Of a stretch of 64,000 bases of DNA, positions 1 through 7,317 are shown one piece after another. Under the pieces are notes generated by a model. The model worked only from the letters and a program-made list of their open reading frames with translations, was not told the DNA's origin and did not search any database. How positions within the stretch are numbered: the stretch's first letter is position 1; every line of letters begins with the position of its first letter. The translations under genes and the position numbers were made by a program. The stretch is taken from positions 78,808 to 142,807 of the forward strand of contig JAGNEZ010000001.1 in the NCBI GenBank assembly GCA_018003015.1, read 5' to 3'. This DNA is from Phycisphaerae bacterium (GTDB lineage: Bacteria > Planctomycetota > Phycisphaerae > UBA1845 > PWPN01).

Positions 1-1511
1 CCGGCCGCATCTCGGGCGGTGATCGTAATCATGTTGCGTCCCGGTTGCAGAGGAATACCTGCGGCGGACCAATCCGTCGTCCCCACGCATGCTCCGCCAA
101 GCGGCCCGCTGGCCCACTCGACCCACGCCGCGCCGACGTCGTCCAAGGCTGTGCCTGACAAATCCACGGCGGCCAAACCGGTCGTGTATTCCGAGTAGAC
201 CGTCGGGCTGTCGATGGCGACGGTCGGCGAGATCTGATCCCCGCCCGGATCGATCACCGTCAGAACCACGCGAGCCGGCTCGTACGTGAGCGAGTAACTG
301 CCCGGCCCGGTAACTTGGTCAAATTGACCCGAAATGCCGGCCGCACTCACCACAATGTACCGCTCGCCGGCCAGCTGCGGGGCGGTATGGATCACGTTCA
401 GCGTTCCCGCCAGAACGGCCTGGCCGGTCACCACGACTTGGTCGGCCTGCTGCGTCGGATACAGAATCTCCCCATCGCCCTGCAGCAGATGAATTTGGAT
501 CGTGCCATTGCTCCCCTGAGTGAGACTGCCGACAACCAGTCGGCCGATCGAGCTGCCAAACCACCACCCACCGGGGAAGCCGGGGGCAACAATGCCGCCG
601 CTGTTGTTGACATGCCCGGTGATGGGCCCTTCGCCGCAGACCATACCGCCCTGGATATCGAGCGGCTGGAAGTTGCTCAGGCTCGTGGAGTAGCTGGAAC
701 CGTTAACTAGTAGCGTCCCGGCCTTCTGGGTGAAGGTGTTTCGCAAGGTAACGCTGGAGGCCATGCTCCAGAGCGATCCGGCGTTGGTGACCGGCAGATC
801 GGTATCGAAAGACTCCGAATCGATGAAGCCCGCGCCGGAATTCGTCAGGCCCTCGCTTCCAGCCCCGCCGTGCCAGATGCCGCTGATGTACATGCGGCCG
901 GTGTTCTTGATGGATCCGGTGAACGCGATCGCCTCGTCCGGGTTCATGTAACCGTCGAGCTCGCCCTGATTGATGACGGTCGCGTTGAGACTGCATCCTG
1001 CGTAGAGGCTGAGCATGCAGCTGACCGGAACGACCACGGGAGCCGCAACACTCAAGTCGGCGTACACACCCAGGTGACCCTTCCAGCCCATGTCTAGCGT
1101 GGCGATGGAGACGTTGCAGTCTGGATACCCACAACCCCGGTACAGGTTCACGTTGTAGCCGCTCCCCAGGAAAGCCTGATCGGACGGCCCATGGGGGTAC
1201 GGCAGGTACGTGCAGCCGCAACAGCTCCGCTGCCAGTAGTTGGCCTTCGTGTAAATGGAATATCCTTTGGAATCACGCCCGCATGGCCGGTCGGGAAAGC
1301 CATCGACGTAGTCGCCGCCGACCCAGGGGCCCTCGTTATAGGGCTGGACCGCGTTCCAGAAGAAGTCCTCCCCCCGTGCGGGGCCCGCGAGGAGCGAACT
1401 CAGAATCAGAAGACCAACTGCCAATGGCGTGCGAAAGGCAAATCGAGCCCGGCATGCGAAGAGCTTGCCCTCGAACGAATACCCCGCCCTTCCCCCCAAT
1501 GTGCTTCTCAT
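1..1511 (-). CDS. Secreted protein with bacterial Ig-like C-terminal region (3' end outside window)
   Basis: About 503 codons are visible; the C-terminus lies beyond base 1. The ATG at 1511 is chosen because AGGAGAGG sits just upstream. A charged N-terminus is followed by a hydrophobic stretch (LAVGLLILSSLLAG, about residues 30-43), which reads as a signal peptide, so the protein should be exported. A Cys-rich part follows (RSCCGCTY near residue 74). The middle is Gly/Asn/Ser-rich with a GGIVAPGFPGG element, as in beta-solenoid or autotransporter-like passenger regions. The last visible part (VAIDSPTVYSEYTTGLAAVD and onward) resembles Ig-like repeats of secreted bacterial proteins. A TACAAT at 1566-1571 (minus strand) could be a -10 about 55 bases upstream, without a convincing -35. 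Function unknown; perhaps surface-exposed or adhesive. Confidence 0.7.
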   Translation of the reverse strand, partial: MRSTLGGRAGYSFEGKLFACRARFAFRTPLAVGLLILSSLLAGPARGEDFFWNAVQPYNEGPWVGGDYVDGFPDRPCGRDSKGYSIYTKANYWQRSCCGCTYLPYPHGPSDQAFLGSGYNVNLYRGCGYPDCNVSIATLDMGWKGHLGVYADLSVAAPVVVPVSCMLSLYAGCSLNATVINQGELDGYMNPDEAIAFTGSIKNTGRMYISGIWHGGAGSEGLTNSGAGFIDSESFDTDLPVTNAGSLWSMASSVTLRNTFTQKAGTLLVNGSSYSTSLSNFQPLDIQGGMVCGEGPITGHVNNSGGIVAPGFPGGWWFGSSIGRLVVGSLTQGSNGTIQIHLLQGDGEILYPTQQADQVVVTGQAVLAGTLNVIHTAPQLAGERYIVVSAAGISGQFDQVTGPGSYSLTYEPARVVLTVIDPGGDQISPTVAIDSPTVYSEYTTGLAAVDLSGTALDDVGAAWVEWASGPLGGACVGTTDWSAAGIPLQPGRNMITITARDAA

Positions 1512-1783
1512 CGACCTCTCCTGTGCTACACCGCTCGCCCCCCGCGCAAGCGTCCTCTCCCACCTATTGTAGTAATTTCCATAGCGAAAAGAAACAAGCC
1601 CAGGCTTCGACTTCGACCGACCACATGAAGTACGGCATCGGCAAAACGTGCGTCCAGCGACAGCGGGCTGAATGCTAAACACTAGTCGCTGCCCAGCTCA
1701 GCGGAGGCTTCGGAAGAAACGGCTCGACCGGCCGTGGACTGCCGGCACGGTCACGAACTGAGCCGCCATGTTGCCGATCTCGA

Positions 1784-2080
1784 TTACCGAGGCAATGGTG
1801 AAAGGCAGAGCGTGGTGCCGTGTGGGTTTGCAGAACCCTCTATCCTCACGCGAGGTGGCCGAGAACGCAGAAGCCAGACGAGGCCGACTCCCATCACGAG
1901 GCCATACGCGGTTGCATCCTCACCAGAGTTAACGCGGAAGCAGATCCAAGCCGCGTCGGTCAGCATCCATCCCACAACGCTGAGCAAGATCCAGAGGCTT
2001 GCGTGGTGTAGGCGCCGACGGAAAAACCACCACTGCGGCACGCCTATGGACAGCCCGAATCCGCTCAGCCTCACGTTCAC
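1784..2080 (-). CDS. Possible small membrane protein downstream of glycosyltransferases
   Basis: A 98-residue frame starting with GTG at 2080, seven bases after the stop of the upstream glycosyltransferase, so it would be the last gene of that cluster. It contains a basic segment (WWFFRRRLHH), then two hydrophobic stretches that look like membrane helices (ASLWILLSVVGWMLTDAAWI and AYGLVMGVGLVWLL). I do not recognise the family. The ribosome site is weak (CAGGC). The hydrophobic pattern and gene spacing support it; the short length and non-ATG start argue for caution. It could be non-coding. Confidence 0.4.
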   Translation of the reverse strand: MNVRLSGFGLSIGVPQWWFFRRRLHHASLWILLSVVGWMLTDAAWICFRVNSGEDATAYGLVMGVGLVWLLRSRPPRVRIEGSANPHGTTLCLSPLPR

Positions 2081-2087
2081 ACGCCTG

Positions 2088-3005
2088 TCATCTGAAACCG
2101 GCCACCCGCCGCCACATGCGACCGGCAAAGCGCTCGCGCAACGTCGTCTCGTACTTGTCCTGGCGGTACGACTCCGAATCCGGATCGTCCAGCACATACG
2201 GAGCATGCCGCAACGGGAACGCCATCGGTTCGGTCGCCATGTCCGCAAACGGTGACGAGGGATCGGCGGTATGCGTCGATCGGCTGCAGTACCCGATGTT
2301 GCTGATCAGGTTCACATTCGGCACTGCCGAGAGCCCGTTCTGAACCATGCAGCAAAACGACCACTGGTAGTCCCATGTGTGCGGCACCGGTTCTCTGCAC
2401 AGCCGATCCATGTGCTCGGCGAAAACGCCATAGGCCCGCCCGGTACGAAAACAGCTCTCCACCAGCCCCAGCCGGCGCATCTCCGGCCATAGCGAAGGGC
2501 GAAGATCATAGTGCTGCCACGCCCGCTTCCAAGTCGCCCAACCATGGATCCGGATATTCCGCGAGAAGTGATAGCTGTAGTCGCGGCGCCCGCGACCGAA
2601 CTGGTAATTGCTGCCTGCGATCTGCATCACCCGGGAATCGTCGGCGTATCTCGACAAGAGCTCGTCACAGAACGGGAAGAAGGAAGGATCCGGTAGGCAA
2701 TCGTCCTCCAAGATGATCCCCTGCTCGGTGTGGCTGAAGAAGCTCGAGATCGCCCGCCCGATCTTGGGGCCGCATCCGACATTCTCCTCGGCGAAGTCGC
2801 GCACCAGATCGCATTTCCAGTCGATTGCCTCCACGACCTTCCGCGTCTCGCGGCAGGCCTCGGCTTCGCCGGCCACGCCGGCCCTCGGACCATCGGCCGA
2901 GACGCACAGCATCGGCGGGCGGGCGGCGCGGATTCGGTCGAATACCCTCGCCGCCAGATCCGGGCGATTGAAAACCAGGAACAGGACCGGAGTCCGAGTG
3001 GTCAT
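2088..3005 (-). CDS. Glycosyltransferase, GT-A fold, HlpA-like
   Basis: A 305-residue protein. The N-terminus (TPVLFLVFNRPDLAARVFDR) and the central IILEDDCLPDPSFF motif match GT-A glycosyltransferases of the family often annotated as hemolytic protein HlpA-like or nucleotide-diphospho-sugar transferase. EDD is the expected metal/nucleotide-sugar site. The later HGWATWKRAW motif is also typical of this family. ATG at 3005 is preferred over the longer in-frame extension because homology begins exactly there and GGATGAGG lies just upstream. It follows the GT4 gene after 31 bases, so the two are probably co-transcribed for surface glycan or exopolysaccharide synthesis. The donor and acceptor sugars cannot be told from sequence. 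Confidence 0.8.
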   Translation of the reverse strand: MTTRTPVLFLVFNRPDLAARVFDRIRAARPPMLCVSADGPRAGVAGEAEACRETRKVVEAIDWKCDLVRDFAEENVGCGPKIGRAISSFFSHTEQGIILEDDCLPDPSFFPFCDELLSRYADDSRVMQIAGSNYQFGRGRRDYSYHFSRNIRIHGWATWKRAWQHYDLRPSLWPEMRRLGLVESCFRTGRAYGVFAEHMDRLCREPVPHTWDYQWSFCCMVQNGLSAVPNVNLISNIGYCSRSTHTADPSSPFADMATEPMAFPLRHAPYVLDDPDSESYRQDKYETTLRERFAGRMWRRVAGFR

Positions 3006-3036
3006 TGCACACCTCATCCACGAACCACACGGCCGA

Positions 3037-4335
3037 TTACCGGGATGTCGCCCGGCTCGGGTGCTCCGACCGGGACACGACGTCCTCATACCAGCCCAGG
3101 TAGTCACCCACCTGCCGGTCCAGGGAGAACCGTCGCCGGGCATCGGCCACAGCCTCGGACCCCATCCGAAAACGCAGGCTCTCATCGGCGAGCAACCGGC
3201 GCGCCGCCGCGGCCATCGCATCGGCATCACCCGGCGGGGTGAGCAAACCGGTGCGATTCTCGATAATCTGCTCCGGAATCCCGCCGACGGCGGTTGCGGC
3301 GACCGGGGTTCCACAGGCCAAGGCCTCCAGGACGACATTCGGAAAGGTATCGACCTTGGCCGCGTGAAGATACACGTCGGCCGCCTGGTAATAGCAGGCC
3401 ACTCTGGCGGGATCCGACTCAAAAGGCACGAAGCGGATTTCCGCTTGCCCGACCCGGTCGCCGGGTGCCGTCTCACCCAGGGCAACGAACAGAAGGTCTT
3501 CGCCCCGATGCCGTTCGGCGAGGGCGGCGACCGCGGCTCGCATCGTGCGGTAGTCCTTCCACGGGTTGGCCCGGATGCCATTGGCCGCAAACAGCAGCAT
3601 CTTGGCGTCACGTGGCAGGCCGACAGCCGCCCGAGCAGCAGCCCGGTCCGCGGGATGGAAGTGGCGAAGATCCACACCGTTGGGAATGACCCGGGCCTCC
3701 ACGACAGCCGGAGCCAGCATCGAAACCGACACTCTGTCCATCAGCCAGCGGCTCGGCGTCGCCACGTATACATGGCTGCGCCCGTAAATCTCGCGTTTGA
3801 CGGCCCAGTTATGCGCCGTGGCGTCGCGCCGGACCGTCGGGTAGATACTGAGGTCGGGGCACTGCCCGCATCCTGCCTTCCACCGATCACAGGCAAAGGA
3901 ATGGGCACAGTGTCCGGCCAGTAGCCAGGGATCGTGCAACGTCAGAAACGTCGGAACCTGACCGCTCAGCCAGGACAGGGCCCGCAGGTCGAAGTAATAG
4001 CCGTGGAGGTTGTGCAGGTGGAGAATGTCCGGGCGAGCCGGCGGGAGATCGAGCAGCCGCCACGTGGCCGGATGCTCGAAGCTCTCATACCCCCGAGCAT
4101 CGTCCCGGATCGTCCTCGCCCAGCGAATCAGCCGCCGGGCGACCGGCCAGCGCTCCCGGCCGGCACGCGGACCTCCTGACATGGCCAGTACCGACGCGTC
4201 GCCGGTCAACTTGCGGCCGACGGCCAGCCACGCCTCCAGCCCCCGCTGGAGATAGGCCCGGTGCAAATCGAACCCCACCTTCTCGGCACCCCCGACCGAG
4301 TCCGCACTGTTAACCTGCAGTACCCGAAGCGCCAT
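3037..4335 (-). CDS. Glycosyltransferase family 4
   Basis: A 432-residue GT-B enzyme. The N-terminal acceptor domain begins MALRVLQVNSADSVGGAEKV, with the glycine-rich GGAEK loop of GT4 enzymes. The central region has HLHNLHGYYFDLRAL and a Cys-rich segment (CAHSFACDRWKAGCGQCPD) that is common in WcaC-like GT4 proteins. The C-terminal domain carries IPNGVDLRHFHP and the E-x7-E donor-site region (DTFPNVVLEALACGTPV, then GGIPEQI). The start is either ATG 4335 or ATG 4341; sequence upstream in this frame is not protein-like. It sits between a decayed GT2 fragment and the HlpA-like glycosyltransferase, so it belongs to a small glycan-assembly cluster. Confidence 0.85.
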   Translation of the reverse strand: MALRVLQVNSADSVGGAEKVGFDLHRAYLQRGLEAWLAVGRKLTGDASVLAMSGGPRAGRERWPVARRLIRWARTIRDDARGYESFEHPATWRLLDLPPARPDILHLHNLHGYYFDLRALSWLSGQVPTFLTLHDPWLLAGHCAHSFACDRWKAGCGQCPDLSIYPTVRRDATAHNWAVKREIYGRSHVYVATPSRWLMDRVSVSMLAPAVVEARVIPNGVDLRHFHPADRAAARAAVGLPRDAKMLLFAANGIRANPWKDYRTMRAAVAALAERHRGEDLLFVALGETAPGDRVGQAEIRFVPFESDPARVACYYQAADVYLHAAKVDTFPNVVLEALACGTPVAATAVGGIPEQIIENRTGLLTPPGDADAMAAAARRLLADESLRFRMGSEAVADARRRFSLDRQVGDYLGWYEDVVSRSEHPSRATSR

Positions 4336-4373
4336 GCCCATGCCGTCCGGTCTCGTTTCGTCAGCCTCAGACC

Positions 4374-4457
4374 TCAGAAGTACGGGTGCGTCGACCACCG
4401 GAACCGATCGAAGCCATACAGCGGCCCCAGGCCGACCAGCAGGATCGTACGCATCAT
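4374..4457 (-). pseudogene. 27-codon ORF overlapping the GT2 fragment; probable gene remnant
   Basis: ATG at 4457 overlaps the stop of the GT2 fragment in an ATGATG arrangement, and the frame closes after 27 residues. The peptide begins MMRTILLVGLGPLYGFDRF, which looks like the first beta-strand and glycine loop of a nucleotide-binding enzyme, then stops at HPYF. The 4-base overlap suggests an old operon with translational coupling. I read this as the 5' end of a second lost gene, but a functional short peptide is not excluded. Confidence 0.3.
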
Positions 4458-4651
4458 GTCGGTGCACGGAAGGCGAGACGGTCGGTGTACCCGCGAATCA
4501 CGTCGACCGTGCCGTCGGAGGAACCGCCGTCCACGAGAATGGACTCGATTCCAGCCTCGGCCGGATCGAGCCCCGACCGCATCGCCCGCTCAATGGTTCC
4601 CGCGGAGTTGTAGCTCGGCGTCAGCAGGGACATTCGCGGTTCGTCCGTCAT
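4454..4651 (-). pseudogene. Truncated glycosyltransferase family 2 (N-terminal 65 residues)
   Basis: The frame from ATG 4651 gives a textbook GT2 start: MSLLTPSYNSAGTIERAMRS, then ILVDGGSSDGTVDVIRGYTD, the first half of the nucleotide-sugar-binding fold as in WcaA-like enzymes. It stops after DRLAFRAPT, just where family members continue into the DxD region, so no catalytic enzyme can be made. Neither other minus-strand frame continues the family downstream, which points to deletion rather than a simple frameshift. The start codon and a -10-like TATGAT are intact. Confidence 0.6.
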
Positions 4652-4656
4652 CCCTC

Positions 4657-4663
4657 TATCATA
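4657..4663. promoter_or_regulatory. Shared bidirectional -10 element between divergent GT2 genes
   Basis: The TATCATA core reads TATCAT on the plus strand (4657-4662) and TATGAT on the minus strand (4663-4658). Exactly six bases separate each -10 from its ATG (plus ATG 4669, minus ATG 4651). With normal initiation 6-7 bases after the -10, both mRNAs would begin at or next to the start codon and be leaderless. No strong -35 is visible on either side. Confidence 0.45.
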
Positions 4664-4668
4664 CCGGG

Positions 4669-5445
4669 ATGAGTGCCGACGCCAGCCCGCTACCGACCGT
4701 CAGCATCGTCATGGCCACCTACGCCCGCCTCGACCAGCTCAAACAGTGCCTCGGCGCGGTGCACACCAACGTGACCCTTCCCCACGAGACCATCGTGGTC
4801 GGCGGGGCCGCCAACGACGGCACCACCGAGTGGCTCCGCGAGCAGAGCGACGTCCGCTTCATCCCCGAAACAACCCGCGAGGGAGCCACGAAAGCCTACA
4901 ACAAGGGCTTCAGGGCCGCCAGAGGCACCTACGTCATGTGGCTCAACGACGATTCGTACCCCCTTCCCGGCTCGGTCGAGGCCGCAGTGCGAACCATCGA
5001 GCGTCCCGACCTGACCGATGTGGGCATGATCGCCTTCTATCACATCATGGAGCAGCCACCCAACCAGCTGGACGAGGTCCGCCGAGAAGGTGTCGCCTAC
5101 CGCATCTTCCACAGCCGCCTCCTGCCGTACGCCAACTTCGGCCTGCTTCGCCGGTCGTTGCTGGAGAGGGTCGGCTTCCTCGATGAACGATTCTACTTCT
5201 GCGGATGGGATCCCGACCTTTCGCTGACCATCCAACTCCGCGAGGGGCTCCGGGTCGTGGGCTGCCCGGACGCGCTCATCCACCATGAGGAACTCATGGA
5301 CGATCGCAAGAAGGAGGATCTGGCCGTCTTCAAGGAAGACAACAAACGTCTGCATGCCAAGTGGCCGCTATGGCCCTGCCGGATTCGCCGGCGGCGCTGG
5401 CAGTGGAAGTATCGAGGCGGACCGCCGTATTGGAGAGCCTCCTGA
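4669..5445 (+). CDS. Glycosyltransferase family 2
   Basis: A 258-residue inverting-type GT-A glycosyltransferase. It starts with PTVSIVMATYARLDQLKQCL, followed by HETIVVGGAANDGTTEWL and the acceptor/metal motif VMWLNDDSYPLPGS. Later FYFCGWDPDLSLTIQLRE matches the C-terminal part of GT2 rhamnosyl/glycosyl transferases. ATG 4669 is used because the homology starts there; the upstream in-frame extension is not protein-like. It diverges from the truncated GT2 fragment with only 17 bases between the start codons. The tail (RIRRRRWQWKYRGG) is very basic and may contact the membrane. Likely role: surface polysaccharide or glycoprotein glycosylation. Confidence 0.8.
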   Translation: MSADASPLPTVSIVMATYARLDQLKQCLGAVHTNVTLPHETIVVGGAANDGTTEWLREQSDVRFIPETTREGATKAYNKGFRAARGTYVMWLNDDSYPLPGSVEAAVRTIERPDLTDVGMIAFYHIMEQPPNQLDEVRREGVAYRIFHSRLLPYANFGLLRRSLLERVGFLDERFYFCGWDPDLSLTIQLREGLRVVGCPDALIHHEELMDDRKKEDLAVFKEDNKRLHAKWPLWPCRIRRRRWQWKYRGGPPYWRAS

Positions 5446-5521
5446 GCCCGCCACCCGCCCCCGGGCCCCGCCTACCAGCACATCCTGGCAAACCGGGGGC
5501 TGCGGGGAACCAGCATACGAC

Positions 5522-7105
5522 TCAGTTGGCGCAGCTCTCCTGGCTGCAGCTTTCACCGGCCACCCAGCCTCCTCGATAAACGCACTCCGCCGCAGACATC
5601 TCCTCGCACACTTCGTCGCACAGACAGCAGGCCACGAGCTGCTCGAAGACGCAATGGGCTTCGGCACAGGTCGAGCCGGCACCTTGAGGAACACCCTCCA
5701 GCGAAATGCACACCGAAAGCGGCAGCTCAGCGCACTCCCCAAACGTGCTGCAGCAGGCCTGGATATCGCACTCGTCGGGCCGACCGTTGCCGTCCAGATC
5801 CGAGCTCGTCGAGGCCTGAAGATCCTCGCAATCGTGGATGCCATTGCCATTGCAGTCCCGGAACGCGGGGATGGCCTCGCCGCTGAGGTAGCACCAGAAC
5901 AGGGCAAGGTCCGCACCGTCGGTGAAGCCGTTCTGATCAAGGTCGGTCAACAGACAGCTGGGGTACTGCTGGGGCACACTTTCCTGCCCCAGGCAGCTCT
6001 GCAGCTTGGCAAAATCGCTCTGATCCACGTCCCCGTCGCCGTCGAAGTCGGCCTTTACCCGCGGCGTGGAGCATCCGTACTCGTCCACCTGCACGCCGGA
6101 GATGGTGTCCGGACAGTAGTCGACACAGTCGAAGACGCCGTCCCTGTCACTGTCGATGGCCACATCCGGCACACCGCAGCCGCAGACGCCCGGCTCGGTC
6201 TTATAGGGGTCTTCGGGGCAGTAATCGAACTCATCGCAGCCCGGGGTGTCAACCTTGCCACAGCCGCACAGGCCGGGCGAGGTCTTGTTCCGATCGCTCG
6301 GGCATCCGTCATGGCAGTCGCGAACGCCGTCACCATCCGAATCACGATCCGAGACGCCGCAGCCACAACTGCCAGGCGCGGTCTTCTTGGGATCATCCGG
6401 GCAGCCATCCAGGCAATCCAGAGTGCCGTCCCGGTCGCGATCGAGATCTGAAACGCCGCAGCCGCACGCGCCGGGCGCCGTCTTGTCCTTGTCGAGCGGA
6501 CAACCGTCCAGGCAGTCGAGGATGCCGTCCCCGTCGGTGTCGATGTCCGCGAGGCCACAGCCGCAGACGCCAGGCGCCGTCTTGCCCGAGTCCTGCAGAC
6601 ATGCGTCGATGCAGTCGGGAGTCCCATCGGCATCGGTGTCGGTATCGGCCACACCACAGCCGCAGATCCCCGCCTCGCGCTTGTCGGGATCGTCCGGACA
6701 GGTATCGAGCGCATCCGGAATGATGTACTCCTTGACCTGGCCGGACTCGAAATCCCGGCCGGCAAGGAAATCCGCACTCGGCGTCGGACCGCCCTCGACG
6801 TACGATCCTTCGACGGTGATCCGGGTCGCCAGGTCCGGCCCGATGGCCCGCATCGTGGACCGAGCCGGCACACGGAGATCCGTGCGGTGGACCTCGACCG
6901 GGCCGACGAAGAAGAGCACATGCACGTCCGCGTCCACGTAGCTCTCGCTGATGATGGACACGCTGACCGGCGTACCAAGCTCGGGCACGGGCGAGCCCGT
7001 GCTCCAATCGCCGACCGGGTTGGAATCGTCGGGTAGGCTGCCGACACAGCCTGCCCAAGCCGCAACCACCACAACCATTACGCCGACTGTCAAACCAAGC
7101 TTCAT
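5522..7105 (-). CDS. Cys-rich lipoprotein with thrombospondin-3/EF-hand-like calcium repeats
   Basis: A 527-residue predicted lipoprotein: hydrophobic N-terminus and a lipobox ending WAGC (Cys20). Residues about 40-140 form an unassigned beta-rich domain. Then come six copies of a roughly 33-residue unit built on CGCG, an Asp-rich DxDxDG loop, DCxDxCP and KTxPG, resembling thrombospondin type 3 calcium repeats. Dockerin-like EF loops follow (DFDGDGDVDQSDFAKLQSCL and DLDQNGFTDGADLALFWCYL), then a Cys-rich tail with CCSTFGEC and CCLCDEVCEE. The protein is probably anchored in a membrane and stabilised by calcium and disulfides. A TATAAT (7187-7182, minus strand) lies about 75 bases upstream. 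Function unknown; possibly a structural surface protein. Confidence 0.8.
   Translation of the reverse strand: MKLGLTVGVMVVVVAAWAGCVGSLPDDSNPVGDWSTGSPVPELGTPVSVSIISESYVDADVHVLFFVGPVEVHRTDLRVPARSTMRAIGPDLATRITVEGSYVEGGPTPSADFLAGRDFESGQVKEYIIPDALDTCPDDPDKREAGICGCGVADTDTDADGTPDCIDACLQDSGKTAPGVCGCGLADIDTDGDGILDCLDGCPLDKDKTAPGACGCGVSDLDRDRDGTLDCLDGCPDDPKKTAPGSCGCGVSDRDSDGDGVRDCHDGCPSDRNKTSPGLCGCGKVDTPGCDEFDYCPEDPYKTEPGVCGCGVPDVAIDSDRDGVFDCVDYCPDTISGVQVDEYGCSTPRVKADFDGDGDVDQSDFAKLQSCLGQESVPQQYPSCLLTDLDQNGFTDGADLALFWCYLSGEAIPAFRDCNGNGIHDCEDLQASTSSDLDGNGRPDECDIQACCSTFGECAELPLSVCISLEGVPQGAGSTCAEAHCVFEQLVACCLCDEVCEEMSAAECVYRGGWVAGESCSQESCAN
6104..6672 (-). repeat. Six in-frame CGCG/TSP3-like coding repeats
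   Basis: Within the lipoprotein gene, six units of about 33 codons repeat the pattern CGCG, Asp-rich loop, DCxDxCPxDxxKTxPG. Units 1-4 are nearly identical in layout, unit 5 lacks the Asp-rich loop (CGCGKVDTPGCDEFDYCP), and unit 6 has a longer spacer before its loop. The DNA is diverged at third positions, so the array is not very recent. Confidence 0.8.
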
Positions 7106-7317
7106 GTGACTTCAGTCCCCGTTGCTCCCGCCGGGAGCCGATACGCGATCCTCAGACCGTGAAGTCCACCTTGAACACTCCATTATATCGCCAGATCGCC
7201 CGGATAGCGCGTCCATCATCCCACGATCCGAGACTACCGATCCCCGCTGCACTCACCCGCGAGGCAGACCGCCCGCCGCCACTCGCCCGTCCCGGGCCAC
7301 CCGGCCCCGCCGGCGCT

